64,000 nt of DNA. It comes from Nitrospirota bacterium. Its GTDB lineage: Bacteria > Nitrospirota > Thermodesulfovibrionia > Thermodesulfovibrionales > UBA6898. The notes beneath the pieces were generated by a model. It ran no database searches, had not been told where the DNA came from, and saw only the letters and a program-made list of their open reading frames with translations. How positions within the stretch are numbered: position 1 is the stretch's first letter; each line of letters begins with the position of its first letter. Shown here one piece after another: positions 24,894-34,574 of this stretch. The stretch is taken from positions 18,395 through 82,394 of the forward strand of contig JAJXTV010000016.1 in assembly GCA_021783515.1 (NCBI GenBank), read 5' to 3'. A program made the translations under genes and the position numbers.

Positions 24894-27329
24894 TTGAGAA
24901 AAAAAAAGAAAACACTCCGAGAATCGCTTCTCGGCCATCTGGTCTATGACCTCGCCAAGGACAGCTATTCCGCGACCCCGCGGGACAAGTATCACGCCGT
25001 AGTCCTCTCCCTGCGCCAGAAGCTGGCGGAGAACTGGATCGCCACCCAGCAGGAATATTACCGGGTCTCCGCGAAAAGGCTCTACTATCTCTCCCTCGAG
25101 TTTCTGCTCGGAAGACTTCTCAGAAATTATGCGCTCTCCCTCGACGTCACGGAAGACTACCGGGAGGCGGTCGAAGTCCTCGGGCTGGGATATGAGGAGC
25201 TCGTCGAGCTCGAATGGGACGCGGCCCTCGGCAACGGGGGGCTCGGCAGGCTCGCCGCCTGCTTCCTCGACTCGCTTGCGACGCTCCAGCTGCCGGGCTA
25301 CGGCTACGGGATCAGGTATGAGTACGGGATCTTTTCGCAGAAGATCGTCGAGGGGTTTCAGGTCGAATCCGCCGACAACTGGCTGAGGTATGGAAACCCC
25401 TGGGAGTTTCCGCGGCCGGAGCTCCTCTATCCGGTGCGGTTCTACGGAAGGGTCAGCACCGTCAACGGACGCGGCGGCCGGTTCCGGATGGAATGGACCG
25501 ACGGCGACGAGGTGATGGCAATGGCGTATGACTATCCGGTGCCCGGATTCCGCAACCGGACGGTCAATACGCTCCGCCTCTGGGCGGCAAAATCCACCCG
25601 GGAATTCAACCTCGATTATTTCAACAGCGGCGACTACTTGAAGGCGGTCGAGGACAAAAACAGCAGCGAGAGCATCTCCAAGGTGCTCTATCCGAACGAC
25701 CAGTCAGTTGCCGGCAAGGAGCTGAGGCTCAAGCAGCAGTATTTCTTCGTTAGCGCGACGGTGAGGGACATCCTGAGACGGTACCGGAAATTCCATGCAA
25801 CGTTCCATGAATTCCCCGGCGAAGTGGCGATCCAGCTCAACGATACCCATCCCTCTATCGCGATCCCGGAGCTGATGAGGGTCCTGGTCGATGAGGAGCG
25901 GGTCCCCTGGGACGACGCCTGGAAGATTGCCACGCAGACATTCTCCTATACCAATCACACCGTCCTGCCGGAGGCGCTCGAGACGTGGCCGGAGGGGCTT
26001 CTCTCCCATCTGCTGCCGCGGCATCATCAGATCATCCAGGAAATCGACAGGAGACATCTCATTGTTGTAAGGGAGCGTTTTCCCGGATCCAAAGAGGCGC
26101 AAGAGGAGGCGGCGATCATCACCGGCGACGGCGACAGACACCTGCATATGGCCCGTCTTGCCATCATCGGCAGCCACGCGGTCAACGGCGTATCGGCCCT
26201 CCACAGCGATATCCTGAAAAACGGTCTCTTCCGCCGGTTCGACGCCCTGACACCCGGGAAGTTCCTGAATGTCACCAACGGGGTGACTCAGAGGCGATGG
26301 CTTCTGCAGGCGAACCCCGGGCTCGCGGGCCTGATCACCGGGTCCATCGGGAATGCTTGGACGAAGGACCTCGAGGCGCTCAGGGAGCTCGAGCCGCTCG
26401 CAGGCGACACGGGCTTCAGGGAAGAATTCCGGCGGGTCAAGAAGGAAAACAAGCGTTCTCTTGCCGTGTCTCTCGGGAAGCTCTTCCGTCTCTCGTTCCC
26501 CCCGGATTTTCTGCTCGACTGCCAGGTCAAGAGGTTCCACGAATACAAACGCCAGCTGCTCAATCTCCTCCACGCGGTCACGATCTTTAACAGGATACGG
26601 GAGGGCGGCAGCGCCGGGAATTTCGTGCCGCGGACGATCCTCTTTTCCGGCAAGGCCGCGCCGGGTTATTTCCTCTGCAAGCTGATCATCAAGCTCATCC
26701 ATTGCGTAGCCGCGGCAATCGACGCCGACCCCGCGGCGAGAAACCTGCTGCGCGTCGTGTTCGTCCCGAATTACAGCGTCACGCTGGCGGAGCGGATCAT
26801 CCCGGCCGCCGATCTGTCGGAGCAGATCTCGACCGCGGGCTACGAGGCGTCCGGCACCGGAAACATGAAGTTCACCCTCAACGGGGCCCTCACTATCGGC
26901 ACGCTCGACGGCGCCAATATCGAGATACGGCGGGAAGTGGGGCCGGAGAACTTTTTCGAATTCGGCCTCGACGCCGGCGAGATCCAAAGGATGCGGGGTT
27001 CCTACGAGCCGCGCCGGTATTACGAGGCCGACGCGGAGCTGAAGCAGGCGGTCGACCAGATCGGCAGCGGCGTCTTTTCGCCGGGCGAGCCCGGATTGTT
27101 CGGCCCTCTTGTCCAGTCAATGCTCGTGGCGGACAGGTTTTTCGTGCTGGCGGACTACGCATCCTACGTGCGCCGTCAGGAAGAGGCCGCCGCCGCCTAT
27201 CTCGACGAAGAAGACTGGACGCGCATGGCGATACTAAATGTCGCGCGCTCGGGGAGGTTTTCAGGAGACCGCGCGGTCCGGGAGTATGCCGGGCGGATAT
27301 GGGGAATTTCTCCCGTCAGGATCGACTGA
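24894..27329 (+). CDS. glgP: Glycogen/alpha-glucan phosphorylase
   Basis: GT35 enzyme that releases glucose-1-phosphate from glycogen using PLP; 811 residues, a normal bacterial length. Landmarks are RLYYLSLEFLLGRLLRNYAL, ALGNGGLGRLAACFLDSLAT, GYGYGIRYEYGIFSQKI, QLNDTHPSIAIPELMRVL and the C-terminal block ISTAGYEASGTGNMKFTLNG, whose lysine binds PLP, followed by LDGANIEI. The start is TTG, with GGAGGGCC upstream, directly followed by a poly-A/Lys stretch (RKKKKTLRES). The gene ends only three bases from the converging gmd gene, with no terminator between them. It is well conserved throughout, so no doubt about identity. Confidence 0.97.
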   Translation: MRKKKKTLRESLLGHLVYDLAKDSYSATPRDKYHAVVLSLRQKLAENWIATQQEYYRVSAKRLYYLSLEFLLGRLLRNYALSLDVTEDYREAVEVLGLGYEELVELEWDAALGNGGLGRLAACFLDSLATLQLPGYGYGIRYEYGIFSQKIVEGFQVESADNWLRYGNPWEFPRPELLYPVRFYGRVSTVNGRGGRFRMEWTDGDEVMAMAYDYPVPGFRNRTVNTLRLWAAKSTREFNLDYFNSGDYLKAVEDKNSSESISKVLYPNDQSVAGKELRLKQQYFFVSATVRDILRRYRKFHATFHEFPGEVAIQLNDTHPSIAIPELMRVLVDEERVPWDDAWKIATQTFSYTNHTVLPEALETWPEGLLSHLLPRHHQIIQEIDRRHLIVVRERFPGSKEAQEEAAIITGDGDRHLHMARLAIIGSHAVNGVSALHSDILKNGLFRRFDALTPGKFLNVTNGVTQRRWLLQANPGLAGLITGSIGNAWTKDLEALRELEPLAGDTGFREEFRRVKKENKRSLAVSLGKLFRLSFPPDFLLDCQVKRFHEYKRQLLNLLHAVTIFNRIREGGSAGNFVPRTILFSGKAAPGYFLCKLIIKLIHCVAAAIDADPAARNLLRVVFVPNYSVTLAERIIPAADLSEQISTAGYEASGTGNMKFTLNGALTIGTLDGANIEIRREVGPENFFEFGLDAGEIQRMRGSYEPRRYYEADAELKQAVDQIGSGVFSPGEPGLFGPLVQSMLVADRFFVLADYASYVRRQEEAAAAYLDEEDWTRMAILNVARSGRFSGDRAVREYAGRIWGISPVRID

Positions 27330-27332
27330 CGG

Positions 27333-28361
27333 CTACCTGAGCCTGCCCTGGACCCTTTGGAGGTCTGCCTCGGTCATGATCTCGACCAGCCTGCGGAATT
27401 TCGTCTTCGGCTTCCAGCCGAGCTTCTTCTTCGCCCTGGAGGGATCGCCGATCAGGATATTCACCTCGGCGGGCCGGAAGAACTCGGCAGAGACCTCGAC
27501 GACCGTCTTGCCGGTCTTCCTGTCTACGCCCTTCTCTTTAATTCCCTTCCCCTTCCAGCCGATCGCCACCCCCGCTGAGCCAAACGCGGTCTCGATAAGC
27601 TCCCGCACCGAGTGGGTCTCCCCGGTGGCGATGACGAAATCGTCCGGCTGCTTCTGCTGAAGCATGCGCCACATCGCCTCGACGTATTCGGGGGCATAGC
27701 CCCAGTCCCTTTTGGAATCGAGACTGCCGACCAGGACCTTCTCCTGAAGGCCGTGCCTGATGCAGGCGATGCCGTAGGTCAGCTTGCGGGTGACGAACTC
27801 CAGCCCCCGGAGCGGGGACTCGTGATTAAAGAGGATGCCCGAACAGGCGAACATGTTATAGGACTCGCGGTAATTCACGGTGATCCAGTGGCCGTAGACC
27901 TTGGCAACGCCGTAAGGGCTGCGCGGGTGGAAAGGGGTCTCTTCGTTCTGCGGGATCGCCCGGACCTTCCCGAACATCTCCGACGTGGACGCCTGGTAAA
28001 ACTTCGCGTCGGGCCTGATCATCCTGATCGCCTCGAGCAGCCTCAGCACGCCCATCGCGTCGATGTCCGACGTAAGGATCGGCTGCTCGAACGAGGCCTG
28101 CACGAAGCTCTGGGCCGCGAGATTATACACCTCGTCCGGGCTGATCTTTTCGACCTCGCGCATGACGTTCGTGAGCTCCAGGAGGTCCATGTACCGGATC
28201 TTTACGTCCCTCTCGATCCCGAGTTCCCTCAGCCTCCAGAAGCTCGAGTCTCCCGATCTCCTGTCGGCGCCGTAAACCTCGTATCCTTTTTCGAGCAGGA
28301 GCTTCGAGAGATACGCCCCGTCCTGCCCTCTGATTCCGGTGATAAAAGCTGTCTTACGCAT
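27333..28361 (-). CDS. gmd: GDP-mannose 4,6-dehydratase
   Basis: Short-chain dehydrogenase converting GDP-D-mannose to GDP-4-keto-6-deoxymannose, the precursor of GDP-fucose, rhamnose or perosamine; cytoplasmic. The 342 residues show the Rossmann motif AFITGIRGQDGAYLSKLLLE, YGADRRSGDSSFWRL, the substrate loop EVYNLAAQSFVQASFEQPI, the catalytic STSEMFGKV with YGVAKVYGHW (YxxxK), and NHESPLRGLEFVTRK. The ATG at 28361 is preferred over the preceding GTG. It is the last gene of the polysaccharide island and its product would feed the island's glycosyltransferases. No GDP-fucose synthase or aminotransferase is seen beside it, so the final sugar is unknown. Confidence 0.96.
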   Translation of the reverse strand: MRKTAFITGIRGQDGAYLSKLLLEKGYEVYGADRRSGDSSFWRLRELGIERDVKIRYMDLLELTNVMREVEKISPDEVYNLAAQSFVQASFEQPILTSDIDAMGVLRLLEAIRMIRPDAKFYQASTSEMFGKVRAIPQNEETPFHPRSPYGVAKVYGHWITVNYRESYNMFACSGILFNHESPLRGLEFVTRKLTYGIACIRHGLQEKVLVGSLDSKRDWGYAPEYVEAMWRMLQQKQPDDFVIATGETHSVRELIETAFGSAGVAIGWKGKGIKEKGVDRKTGKTVVEVSAEFFRPAEVNILIGDPSRAKKKLGWKPKTKFRRLVEIMTEADLQRVQGRLR

Positions 28362-28484
28362 CACGGCAATCCTTAATTCTCAATCGGTTCCTCCGCACAA
28401 AGATTTTCTCGCAATAGTAGTATATCATAGGAGAAAGATGGCAGCGCCAGCTGGAAACCCCACAGCGCAGGTTGCTCCAACCTA

Positions 28485-28907
28485 CTACTTTCTCCCCACG
28501 ACAAGCGTGTCCATGCCAGCCTGGAACGTTCGGATCGAGAGCCCGCTGAATTCCCGGAAAAGCGAACGGAGTTCCTCACTGCCGAAATAGTGCTTATGGT
28601 TCCGCACGTCGTTCCCGGAGATCACCTTCAGGCGATACGCCAGGAATTCGAGCACCGGCTGCGACCGTGGAGTCGGCGTCGTCAGGATACATCGCGATCC
28701 CGACTTCAGCACCCGGAATATCTCAGCAACAAATATTTCGGGACGATGCAGATGCTCCAGAACGGCGAAGGCGGTCACGACATCGACGCTTTTAGCGGGC
28801 AGCGGAATCGCCGAATTGAGATCGCCCCGCAAAGCTGTGTCTTTTGCAGGCATCTTATCTTTCAAGAACAATTATTCAGAATACCGGCCGCTATTTAGGA
28901 AGCGCAT
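28485..28907 (-). pseudogene. Class I SAM methyltransferase remnant
   Basis: Only the distal part of a methyltransferase is readable. A plausible start (MRFLNSGRYSE, from 28907) meets TAA. The same frame then continues as KDKMPAKDTALRGDLNSAIP, KSVDVVTAFAVLEHLHRPEI (post-motif I and the EHL motif), VLKSGSRCILTTPTPRSQPV and a normal C-terminus. The glycine-rich motif I that binds S-adenosylmethionine is absent from all frames here, so roughly 40-80 residues have been lost by deletion. Relatives methylate lipids or sugars in polysaccharide clusters. It lies between the large membrane protein gene and gmd. A functional short protein starting at TTG 28871 is possible but unlikely. Confidence 0.7.
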
Positions 28908-28957
28908 CGCTGGATACCTCACAGGCCGGCCCACGCAATGCCGCAGAACGCATAATC

Positions 28958-31006
28958 TCAAAATACGCCGGCACGCTTCCATATCCAGTAGCCGTTGACT
29001 GGTTTGTCGAGGACCCTAATCATGCCATGCGATCTCCCGAAAGATTCATCGAAATAGTCCCGGTCTCCGACAGGGACATCAGGCAGGAGTATGTAGCCCA
29101 CCCCCAGTTTTGACAGTATCTTCGATGCGGGGTTCACGAAGATCGAGATGTGGTCGTGCAAGGGATAGGCCGATGCCTTGTCAAAAAATATCGCATCGTC
29201 ATTTCGAACATGAAATTCGATATGTGCGTACCGATTGTAATAAATGAGATATCTTCCTTCGGGGTCCAAAATTTTCATCTCCTCCAGATCAGGAACATAC
29301 TTCAGTCCGTTAAACACATTCGCTCCAAGCCCCTTGAGGTAGTTCGCAGCGTAATTGTCCCCATAGGCCACCCACCTGGCCCTCGGATCATCTCGGGATA
29401 TTTTGTCCACAATCGGAGCGAGGTCCTTATTGAAAAAAGAACTGATTCCTACTGAAATCGGATTAACTCCGACTCCGCCAGTTATAACCCAACAGAGGAC
29501 CGTAACGCAGAACAGTGTCTTTCTCTTTGTCAAAAGGGATGCAAAGATAACCGAGAAGACAACGCCGGTCAAAAGGATCTCCTTCATGCTCAGGAAGCCG
29601 TTGGTCTTATTACTCCAGTACCACCCAAAGATAGTCACGACAATGAAAGAAAAAACAGCGAACCCGATGAACAACGATTTCTTTTCGTCAGCGGAGGCCG
29701 GAGTACGTGACCGGAGAAAGACCGCACAAAGGGCGATATTTGCAGCTGTGGTCCCAAGAAAGGGCCTTGTTCCGTACGTCTTGTCGAGCAAGGTATATTT
29801 CGTCAGCACTTCAGGCAGGCCGAAACACATATACACAAAAAAAAGAACGACATAGGAGAGCAGTGATACTACCATCCAATCGATATGCTTCCGGAAGACA
29901 CATTCTTTCACAGCAACGCCGGCGATTGCCGGGTAAAGAGGAAGAAAGGTCATCGATTCGCAGACGTTTCCATAGGGAAAACGGGTCTGAGTATAAAAGA
30001 CATTAAAGAAACCTGAAAAATATTGCCTCAACGATATATTGCCGCCGTTCACCCTTGCGATTCGCTTACCGGGATACTCCGTGGCAAGAAGGACTAACGC
30101 AGTCTCTTTTACTTCTCCCAGATACATCCAGAGCACCAGGCCAATCGCCGCCGCCGCACTAACCGCCGTAACCACCTTTAACGGCAGACGGACCTTCAAT
30201 GCAGGTGAACCGCTATGTTCAAGAAGATACCCGGCGACGACAAACAAAAAGAGATACGCTGCAGCTACCTGCCACGCAGGATACAGGTTAAGCGCCAGGT
30301 TGAGAGTGAAGAGGACAAAGACGCCGCCCGATATAGCGATAACAGTCCTGTTGCGCGAAAAGAAAATATACAAAGCGGAAATAGACATAAAGCAAAGTGC
30401 TATCAGGTGGTCGATCCCCTGGATTCCGAACCACCACTGAACATATCCCGAAAAAAAGAGCCATAGCGAGCCGAACAGCGACAGCCAGAAGCTGTTACTG
30501 CTCACGATCATCAGCAGAAGGAAAAACCCGATCAGCAACGCGAAAATTCTGAAATTCCAGTAAGCGGCAAAAGCTGTTTCTAGGTCTAACAGAAAGAAGG
30601 GCCAGCTCTGCGGTTTGAAAAAGGCTGTATAGTGTTTTACAGGAAGCCCGGGTATGGACGTGACAAGAGCCACCTTACCGAAGCCATAGCTTCGGTTCTC
30701 TATTGGGAACCCCCGCAGAACCTGCGAAAAAATGAAAGGACTTCCTATCATCCATTCGTCTGCCCGCACACCCTTGGGCGTCCCCGCCAGCACACTCCGA
30801 GGAGGGGGAGTCGAATTCCGAGTGATAACGATATTCCAGGCCGCCAGAGAAGAAGTATGAATGTGCGCAACAGTAAGGACACAATATAGAACAAGCGCCA
30901 CAGTCAACAGGATGATGACGCGGTGATCGACGCTGACCAACTCTTCCGCGGTGCAACGGGCGCCAATCTTGTCCAGCCTCTCCACGATGCCCTTCCACGA
31001 TCTCAT
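28958..31006 (-). CDS. Large polytopic membrane protein, GT-C/YfhO-like
   Basis: Inner-membrane protein of 682 residues with about twelve hydrophobic segments and a soluble C-terminal part. The first large periplasmic loop holds GTPKGVRADEWMIGSPFIFS, with an acidic pair in the place used by GT-C glycosyltransferases, and later LYPAWQVAAAYLFLFVVAGY. The C-terminal 150 residues (KISRDDPRARWVAYGDNYAA; YLIYYNRYAHIEFHVRND) resemble the tail of YfhO/GT-C-like proteins. These are placed in cell-surface glycan clusters and are thought to transfer sugars from lipid carriers. I cannot assign substrate. It lies between the GT8/GT4 fusion and the methyltransferase remnant in the same direction. Confidence 0.75.
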   Translation of the reverse strand: MRSWKGIVERLDKIGARCTAEELVSVDHRVIILLTVALVLYCVLTVAHIHTSSLAAWNIVITRNSTPPPRSVLAGTPKGVRADEWMIGSPFIFSQVLRGFPIENRSYGFGKVALVTSIPGLPVKHYTAFFKPQSWPFFLLDLETAFAAYWNFRIFALLIGFFLLLMIVSSNSFWLSLFGSLWLFFSGYVQWWFGIQGIDHLIALCFMSISALYIFFSRNRTVIAISGGVFVLFTLNLALNLYPAWQVAAAYLFLFVVAGYLLEHSGSPALKVRLPLKVVTAVSAAAAIGLVLWMYLGEVKETALVLLATEYPGKRIARVNGGNISLRQYFSGFFNVFYTQTRFPYGNVCESMTFLPLYPAIAGVAVKECVFRKHIDWMVVSLLSYVVLFFVYMCFGLPEVLTKYTLLDKTYGTRPFLGTTAANIALCAVFLRSRTPASADEKKSLFIGFAVFSFIVVTIFGWYWSNKTNGFLSMKEILLTGVVFSVIFASLLTKRKTLFCVTVLCWVITGGVGVNPISVGISSFFNKDLAPIVDKISRDDPRARWVAYGDNYAANYLKGLGANVFNGLKYVPDLEEMKILDPEGRYLIYYNRYAHIEFHVRNDDAIFFDKASAYPLHDHISIFVNPASKILSKLGVGYILLPDVPVGDRDYFDESFGRSHGMIRVLDKPVNGYWIWKRAGVF

Positions 31007-31113
31007 GAGGAAACGTTCCCTCCCGAACGAAATATCATCATGAAATTGGCGCCTTACCCGCCAACTTCACGCAAAAGCATGGCCCCACTCCGGGCCACGG
31101 AAACTGCCGTTCC

Positions 31114-33699
31114 TTATGATCGCGGAGCGCCGGCCGGCTTCCGGCCGCCCAAAGCCCAAGACAACCGCCCCTCAGCCAGTTTCCCGCATCGCTCAGGAGC
31201 AAACATGGTCTTTACGTATTCGGATGCACGCTGCCCCTTCTGAAACGCCTCATCCCTCTTATGATACGTGGCGCTCATCATCTCCGCCGCGTGCTCTGTA
31301 TGGGCGTCCGCCCAAAGCGATCCCTTCGGATACGGCCCGACATCGTTCCCTATCTCGACCAAGTCGTATTTTATCAAATAACTGTTATTCACGTTCATAA
31401 AATCCAGGTTGCCCGAATATGCGGTAGCGATGACCGGCTTACCAAGATACATCGCCTCTGCCATTGGCAGTCCGAAGCCTTCAGCCCTGTGCAGCGAGAC
31501 ATAGCAGTCCGAGAGCGCAAGGAGATCGTTCACATGCCCCCTGTCATAATACTCGTCGATCATGAGCACAGGCAGATCGGCACCTTTACCCCGCAGTGCT
31601 GCCATGAACTGAGGGTTTTCATCCGTATTCGTCATTTTTAATATGAGCACGCTGTTACGGCAATCCAGATCCCGGAAGGCAATTCGAAACGCCTCAAGCA
31701 GGGCAAACGGGTTCTTCCGCTCGATAAACGACCTGCAGTCAAAGATGTTTAAGAATATGAAGGTATCGTCGGCAATATTCAGGTCGCTTCTCGTGAACTG
31801 CTCTGGAGGAGAAAACTCCACTGGAATGGGGATTTTTACGACAGGAATCGGCGATACCCTCGAAATCGCATCAAGGAGGAAATCGCTCGCCACCCAAATC
31901 TCGTCGAAATAAGAGAATGCACTGCGCCACCTCTCAGGGAAATCGGACAACTCCCAAAACCAGTATCCTATGTTGTACTTTCCCTTGAAATAGCCCTCAC
32001 CCATTTGATCGAAAACAGCGGGCACCTGGTCGGCGTTGACGTGCAGCAGATTGACCGCATACGGGTTGTCTTTTGAGAACTCGATGTGGGTCCTGTCGTT
32101 TCTTCTCAGCCACTGTTGCTCGATATTGTTGAGTACGTAAGAAAGCCCGCTCTGCTGCAGGCTTCTCACCATCCCTCTTGCCGCCTCCCCTACCCCGCTT
32201 TCCGTGTCGATGTATCCCGCGAGATTGACGCCCGGCTCGTCGGTCCCCTTCCGGGGAGAAACGCCCGCGGCCACCATTGCCGGTCCGCCCGGAAATGGCG
32301 AAGGCGGAAGCGACGCAGGCGCCATCTCCCCTGCGAGCCTCCAAAATGTCTTTTCGGCAATCGTCCTCAATACGGGGACACTCTTAATTTTCGACGCATG
32401 CCGCATGCCGAACTCCCAGAGCGCTTCTTTAACGGGAGGCCGCTTCGGCAAGGTGCCCACGGTCGGTGCAGGCTGCATCCTTTGCCGCTCCGGCCCGTCG
32501 AACTTCAGCAAACTCATGAAATCGGCCGAAAAACCGTATTGCCGAGGTAGCTCCGATTTGGCCCATAAAAATAAAGGCTCCGGATTACTGGCAAACATCG
32601 GGAATGCCCTCTGGAGTTCAGTCCTCCCCTCGTATATATAGAGTAAGATATTGGGGATGCGAAGACTCGACGACGCTGGCGCCACAAGCGAGTCAAGAAA
32701 ACATTCGCTCCGCGAGGTGGCAAACGGATTTTCGAAGCTTCCGCTGTCCTTGATGCCCGCGTAAAATCGTCTCACAATGCCGGGAATCTGTATCCCGTTG
32801 TCGAAAGCCCCGAATGCATACGGCCACCGCCTAACCGACTCGTAGCCAGCCTCAAATATTCGCTCCTTGTACAGCCTGAAAAGGGGGCGGAGTTGCGGAA
32901 TATCCTTCAGGGTAAAACGGTTCTGATATTTTGAGACGACATCAAGATTATCAAGCCTTATTCCGCTGAAGTGAAAAAAGAAAAGGGGCAGGCCGTTTAC
33001 CAAAAAGCCGTCTTTGCATTCCTCAAACCTCCGCTCGTGGAGGTTCCAGTACGCCGCATTGTACCCCGGGTGCTTAAGAATATGAACCCCATCAAAATAC
33101 GACGGCACCAGATCTACCCATTTCTGATCCACGAAAAGGCCGCGTTCCGGAGCCGAGTAGCAATATTTGCCGAGACGGTCCTTCCACCAGGAGAGGAAGG
33201 GCTTGACCTGCTCATGTCGTGAAAGTCCGATGAACCCGAGGTTAAAGCATCCCACGCGCATGATGTCCACCTCGCTGTGCTGTTTGCCGTCGTCCGGCAA
33301 AGGGGAGGTAAGATGCGGGGTGAGAACGATCGAATGCCTGTCAAGGAGCCCGAAGAGATCGCCGAGGCCGCGGATGAGGAGGATGTCGGGATCAAAGTAA
33401 ATAACCTTGTCATACCCGAACTCGGCAAAGAGGTACTCCAAGAAAAAAGGCTTGGTCGCCGTGTTGAGCTCAGTAATGTCATACTTGAAGAAAAACGATT
33501 CCTTGGCAGGAATATCCAGGTCCTCGATTTCCACAACCTTGAAATTTTCCTTTGAAGGGTCGAAACAGCCGTCGATCCGGTCCACCAGCAGGACAAAACG
33601 ATCGGCGTCCGGCTGGTGGGCCGCTACCGAGTCCATGAGCGTCCTCGCATAAGCCAGGTAGTTTTTGGAAGCTATGGTAAATATCGCGACGCCGCTCAT
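31114..33699 (-). CDS. Two-domain glycosyltransferase: GT8-like N-terminus plus GT4 C-terminus
   Basis: An 861-residue cytoplasmic fusion. Residues 1-290 resemble GT8/DUF-type transferases: VAIFTIASKNYLAYARTLMD, then the metal-binding DxD in KVIYFDPDILLIRGLGDLFG (about residue 100), and a loop with FFFHFSGIRLD. A 200-residue linker contains a Pro-rich stretch. Residues 490-850 are a GT4 domain (INLLHVNADQVP in spirit: AVNLLHVNADQVPAVF; YWFWELSDFPERW; FIFLNIFDCRSFIERKNP) with the donor-binding motif LHRAEGFGLPMAEAMYLGKP. Such fusions add two successive sugars. Upstream is the decayed sulfotransferase and downstream the membrane protein, all in one direction. Acceptor and sugars are not deducible. 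Confidence 0.85.
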   Translation of the reverse strand: MSGVAIFTIASKNYLAYARTLMDSVAAHQPDADRFVLLVDRIDGCFDPSKENFKVVEIEDLDIPAKESFFFKYDITELNTATKPFFLEYLFAEFGYDKVIYFDPDILLIRGLGDLFGLLDRHSIVLTPHLTSPLPDDGKQHSEVDIMRVGCFNLGFIGLSRHEQVKPFLSWWKDRLGKYCYSAPERGLFVDQKWVDLVPSYFDGVHILKHPGYNAAYWNLHERRFEECKDGFLVNGLPLFFFHFSGIRLDNLDVVSKYQNRFTLKDIPQLRPLFRLYKERIFEAGYESVRRWPYAFGAFDNGIQIPGIVRRFYAGIKDSGSFENPFATSRSECFLDSLVAPASSSLRIPNILLYIYEGRTELQRAFPMFASNPEPLFLWAKSELPRQYGFSADFMSLLKFDGPERQRMQPAPTVGTLPKRPPVKEALWEFGMRHASKIKSVPVLRTIAEKTFWRLAGEMAPASLPPSPFPGGPAMVAAGVSPRKGTDEPGVNLAGYIDTESGVGEAARGMVRSLQQSGLSYVLNNIEQQWLRRNDRTHIEFSKDNPYAVNLLHVNADQVPAVFDQMGEGYFKGKYNIGYWFWELSDFPERWRSAFSYFDEIWVASDFLLDAISRVSPIPVVKIPIPVEFSPPEQFTRSDLNIADDTFIFLNIFDCRSFIERKNPFALLEAFRIAFRDLDCRNSVLILKMTNTDENPQFMAALRGKGADLPVLMIDEYYDRGHVNDLLALSDCYVSLHRAEGFGLPMAEAMYLGKPVIATAYSGNLDFMNVNNSYLIKYDLVEIGNDVGPYPKGSLWADAHTEHAAEMMSATYHKRDEAFQKGQRASEYVKTMFAPERCGKLAEGRLSWALGGRKPAGAPRS

Positions 33700-33734
33700 T
33701 ATTCTATCGATGCCGAATCTTCAGGGAGATGGTA

Positions 33735-34532
33735 TCAGACATCATATCCGAACGATCTCAGCGTCTCCCCCATGACGGAATTCATGATTCTCTTCTCTTC
33801 GTCGGAAAAGGCTTCTTTCCAGTCGCCGAACTTCGCCTTCCTGATCACCTTGCCTTCACCTTTTTCGCCGGCAGAGACCATCTCAAAGCTGGACCTCTCG
33901 ACAAGGCACTTCAGTTCTTTCTCTCCGATGCGAACCCCGAGAAAAATCATAAACAGACCTAGGACAGGCAATTGTATCATATCGGAGATCCTCGTATCGG
34001 ATCAAGAGCCGCCTGTCCGGAGAATGATTTTCATATGTCGACTTGATAAGTGTTAAGAGAGTGCGCCACGAATTAGACTGTCTCACAACCACATCTCTCC
34101 CCTTTCCTCGTCCAGAACCGGAAATCGCATCCACTTGTTCGCCCATGATCCTTTTCTGAATATATCGAGTACTGACGCGGCAACATCTCTGCCGTCGCGA
34201 ACAAGGAATATCGTTTTTGCGTTCGGAAACAATTGTAATATTATATCTGCAAAAAGACTACCGTTGGGTTCCTTTATCACGACCGGCTTCTTAAGACATG
34301 CCGGATACTGGCAGAAAAGTCTCTGCAGGACCATCTTTCTCATATAAGGCATCCAGACATGACGGTAGGCCGCCGAAAAGAAATATTCCGCCTCATTCTC
34401 ATAGACATCGATTGTTCGGTCTATCTTTATCCGATAATTTTCGTCGGGCACATTGATGATCTTGCCGGCTAAACTCCCGATGTGTGAACCTTTCAAGGGT
34501 TCGTTCCACACTATTATATCCTTATGGTTCAA
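33735..34532 (-). pseudogene. Frameshifted, 5'-truncated sulfotransferase
   Basis: Three consecutive frames together read as one sulfotransferase. The first (34532-34083) has NHKDIIVWNEPLKGSHIG, PVVIKEPNGSLFADIILQLF and the 3'-phosphate motif TIFLVRDGRDVAASVLDIF, then hits TGA after GEMWL. The next frame continues SNSWRTLLTLIKSTYENHS and LLIRYEDLRYD. The third (from about 33980 to 33735) finishes with LFMIFLGVRIGEKELK and SFGYDV. The N-terminal 5'-phosphosulfate loop expected in the family (a GxxRSGTT-type motif) is missing. Two frameshifts plus truncation argue for decay, although sequencing error cannot be excluded for either shift alone. It follows the fusion gene that contains an intact sulfotransferase domain. 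Confidence 0.75.
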
Positions 34533-34574
34533 CAGCCTTGCCGTCAGCCTCTCTGTTCACAGCACGATATCTTT

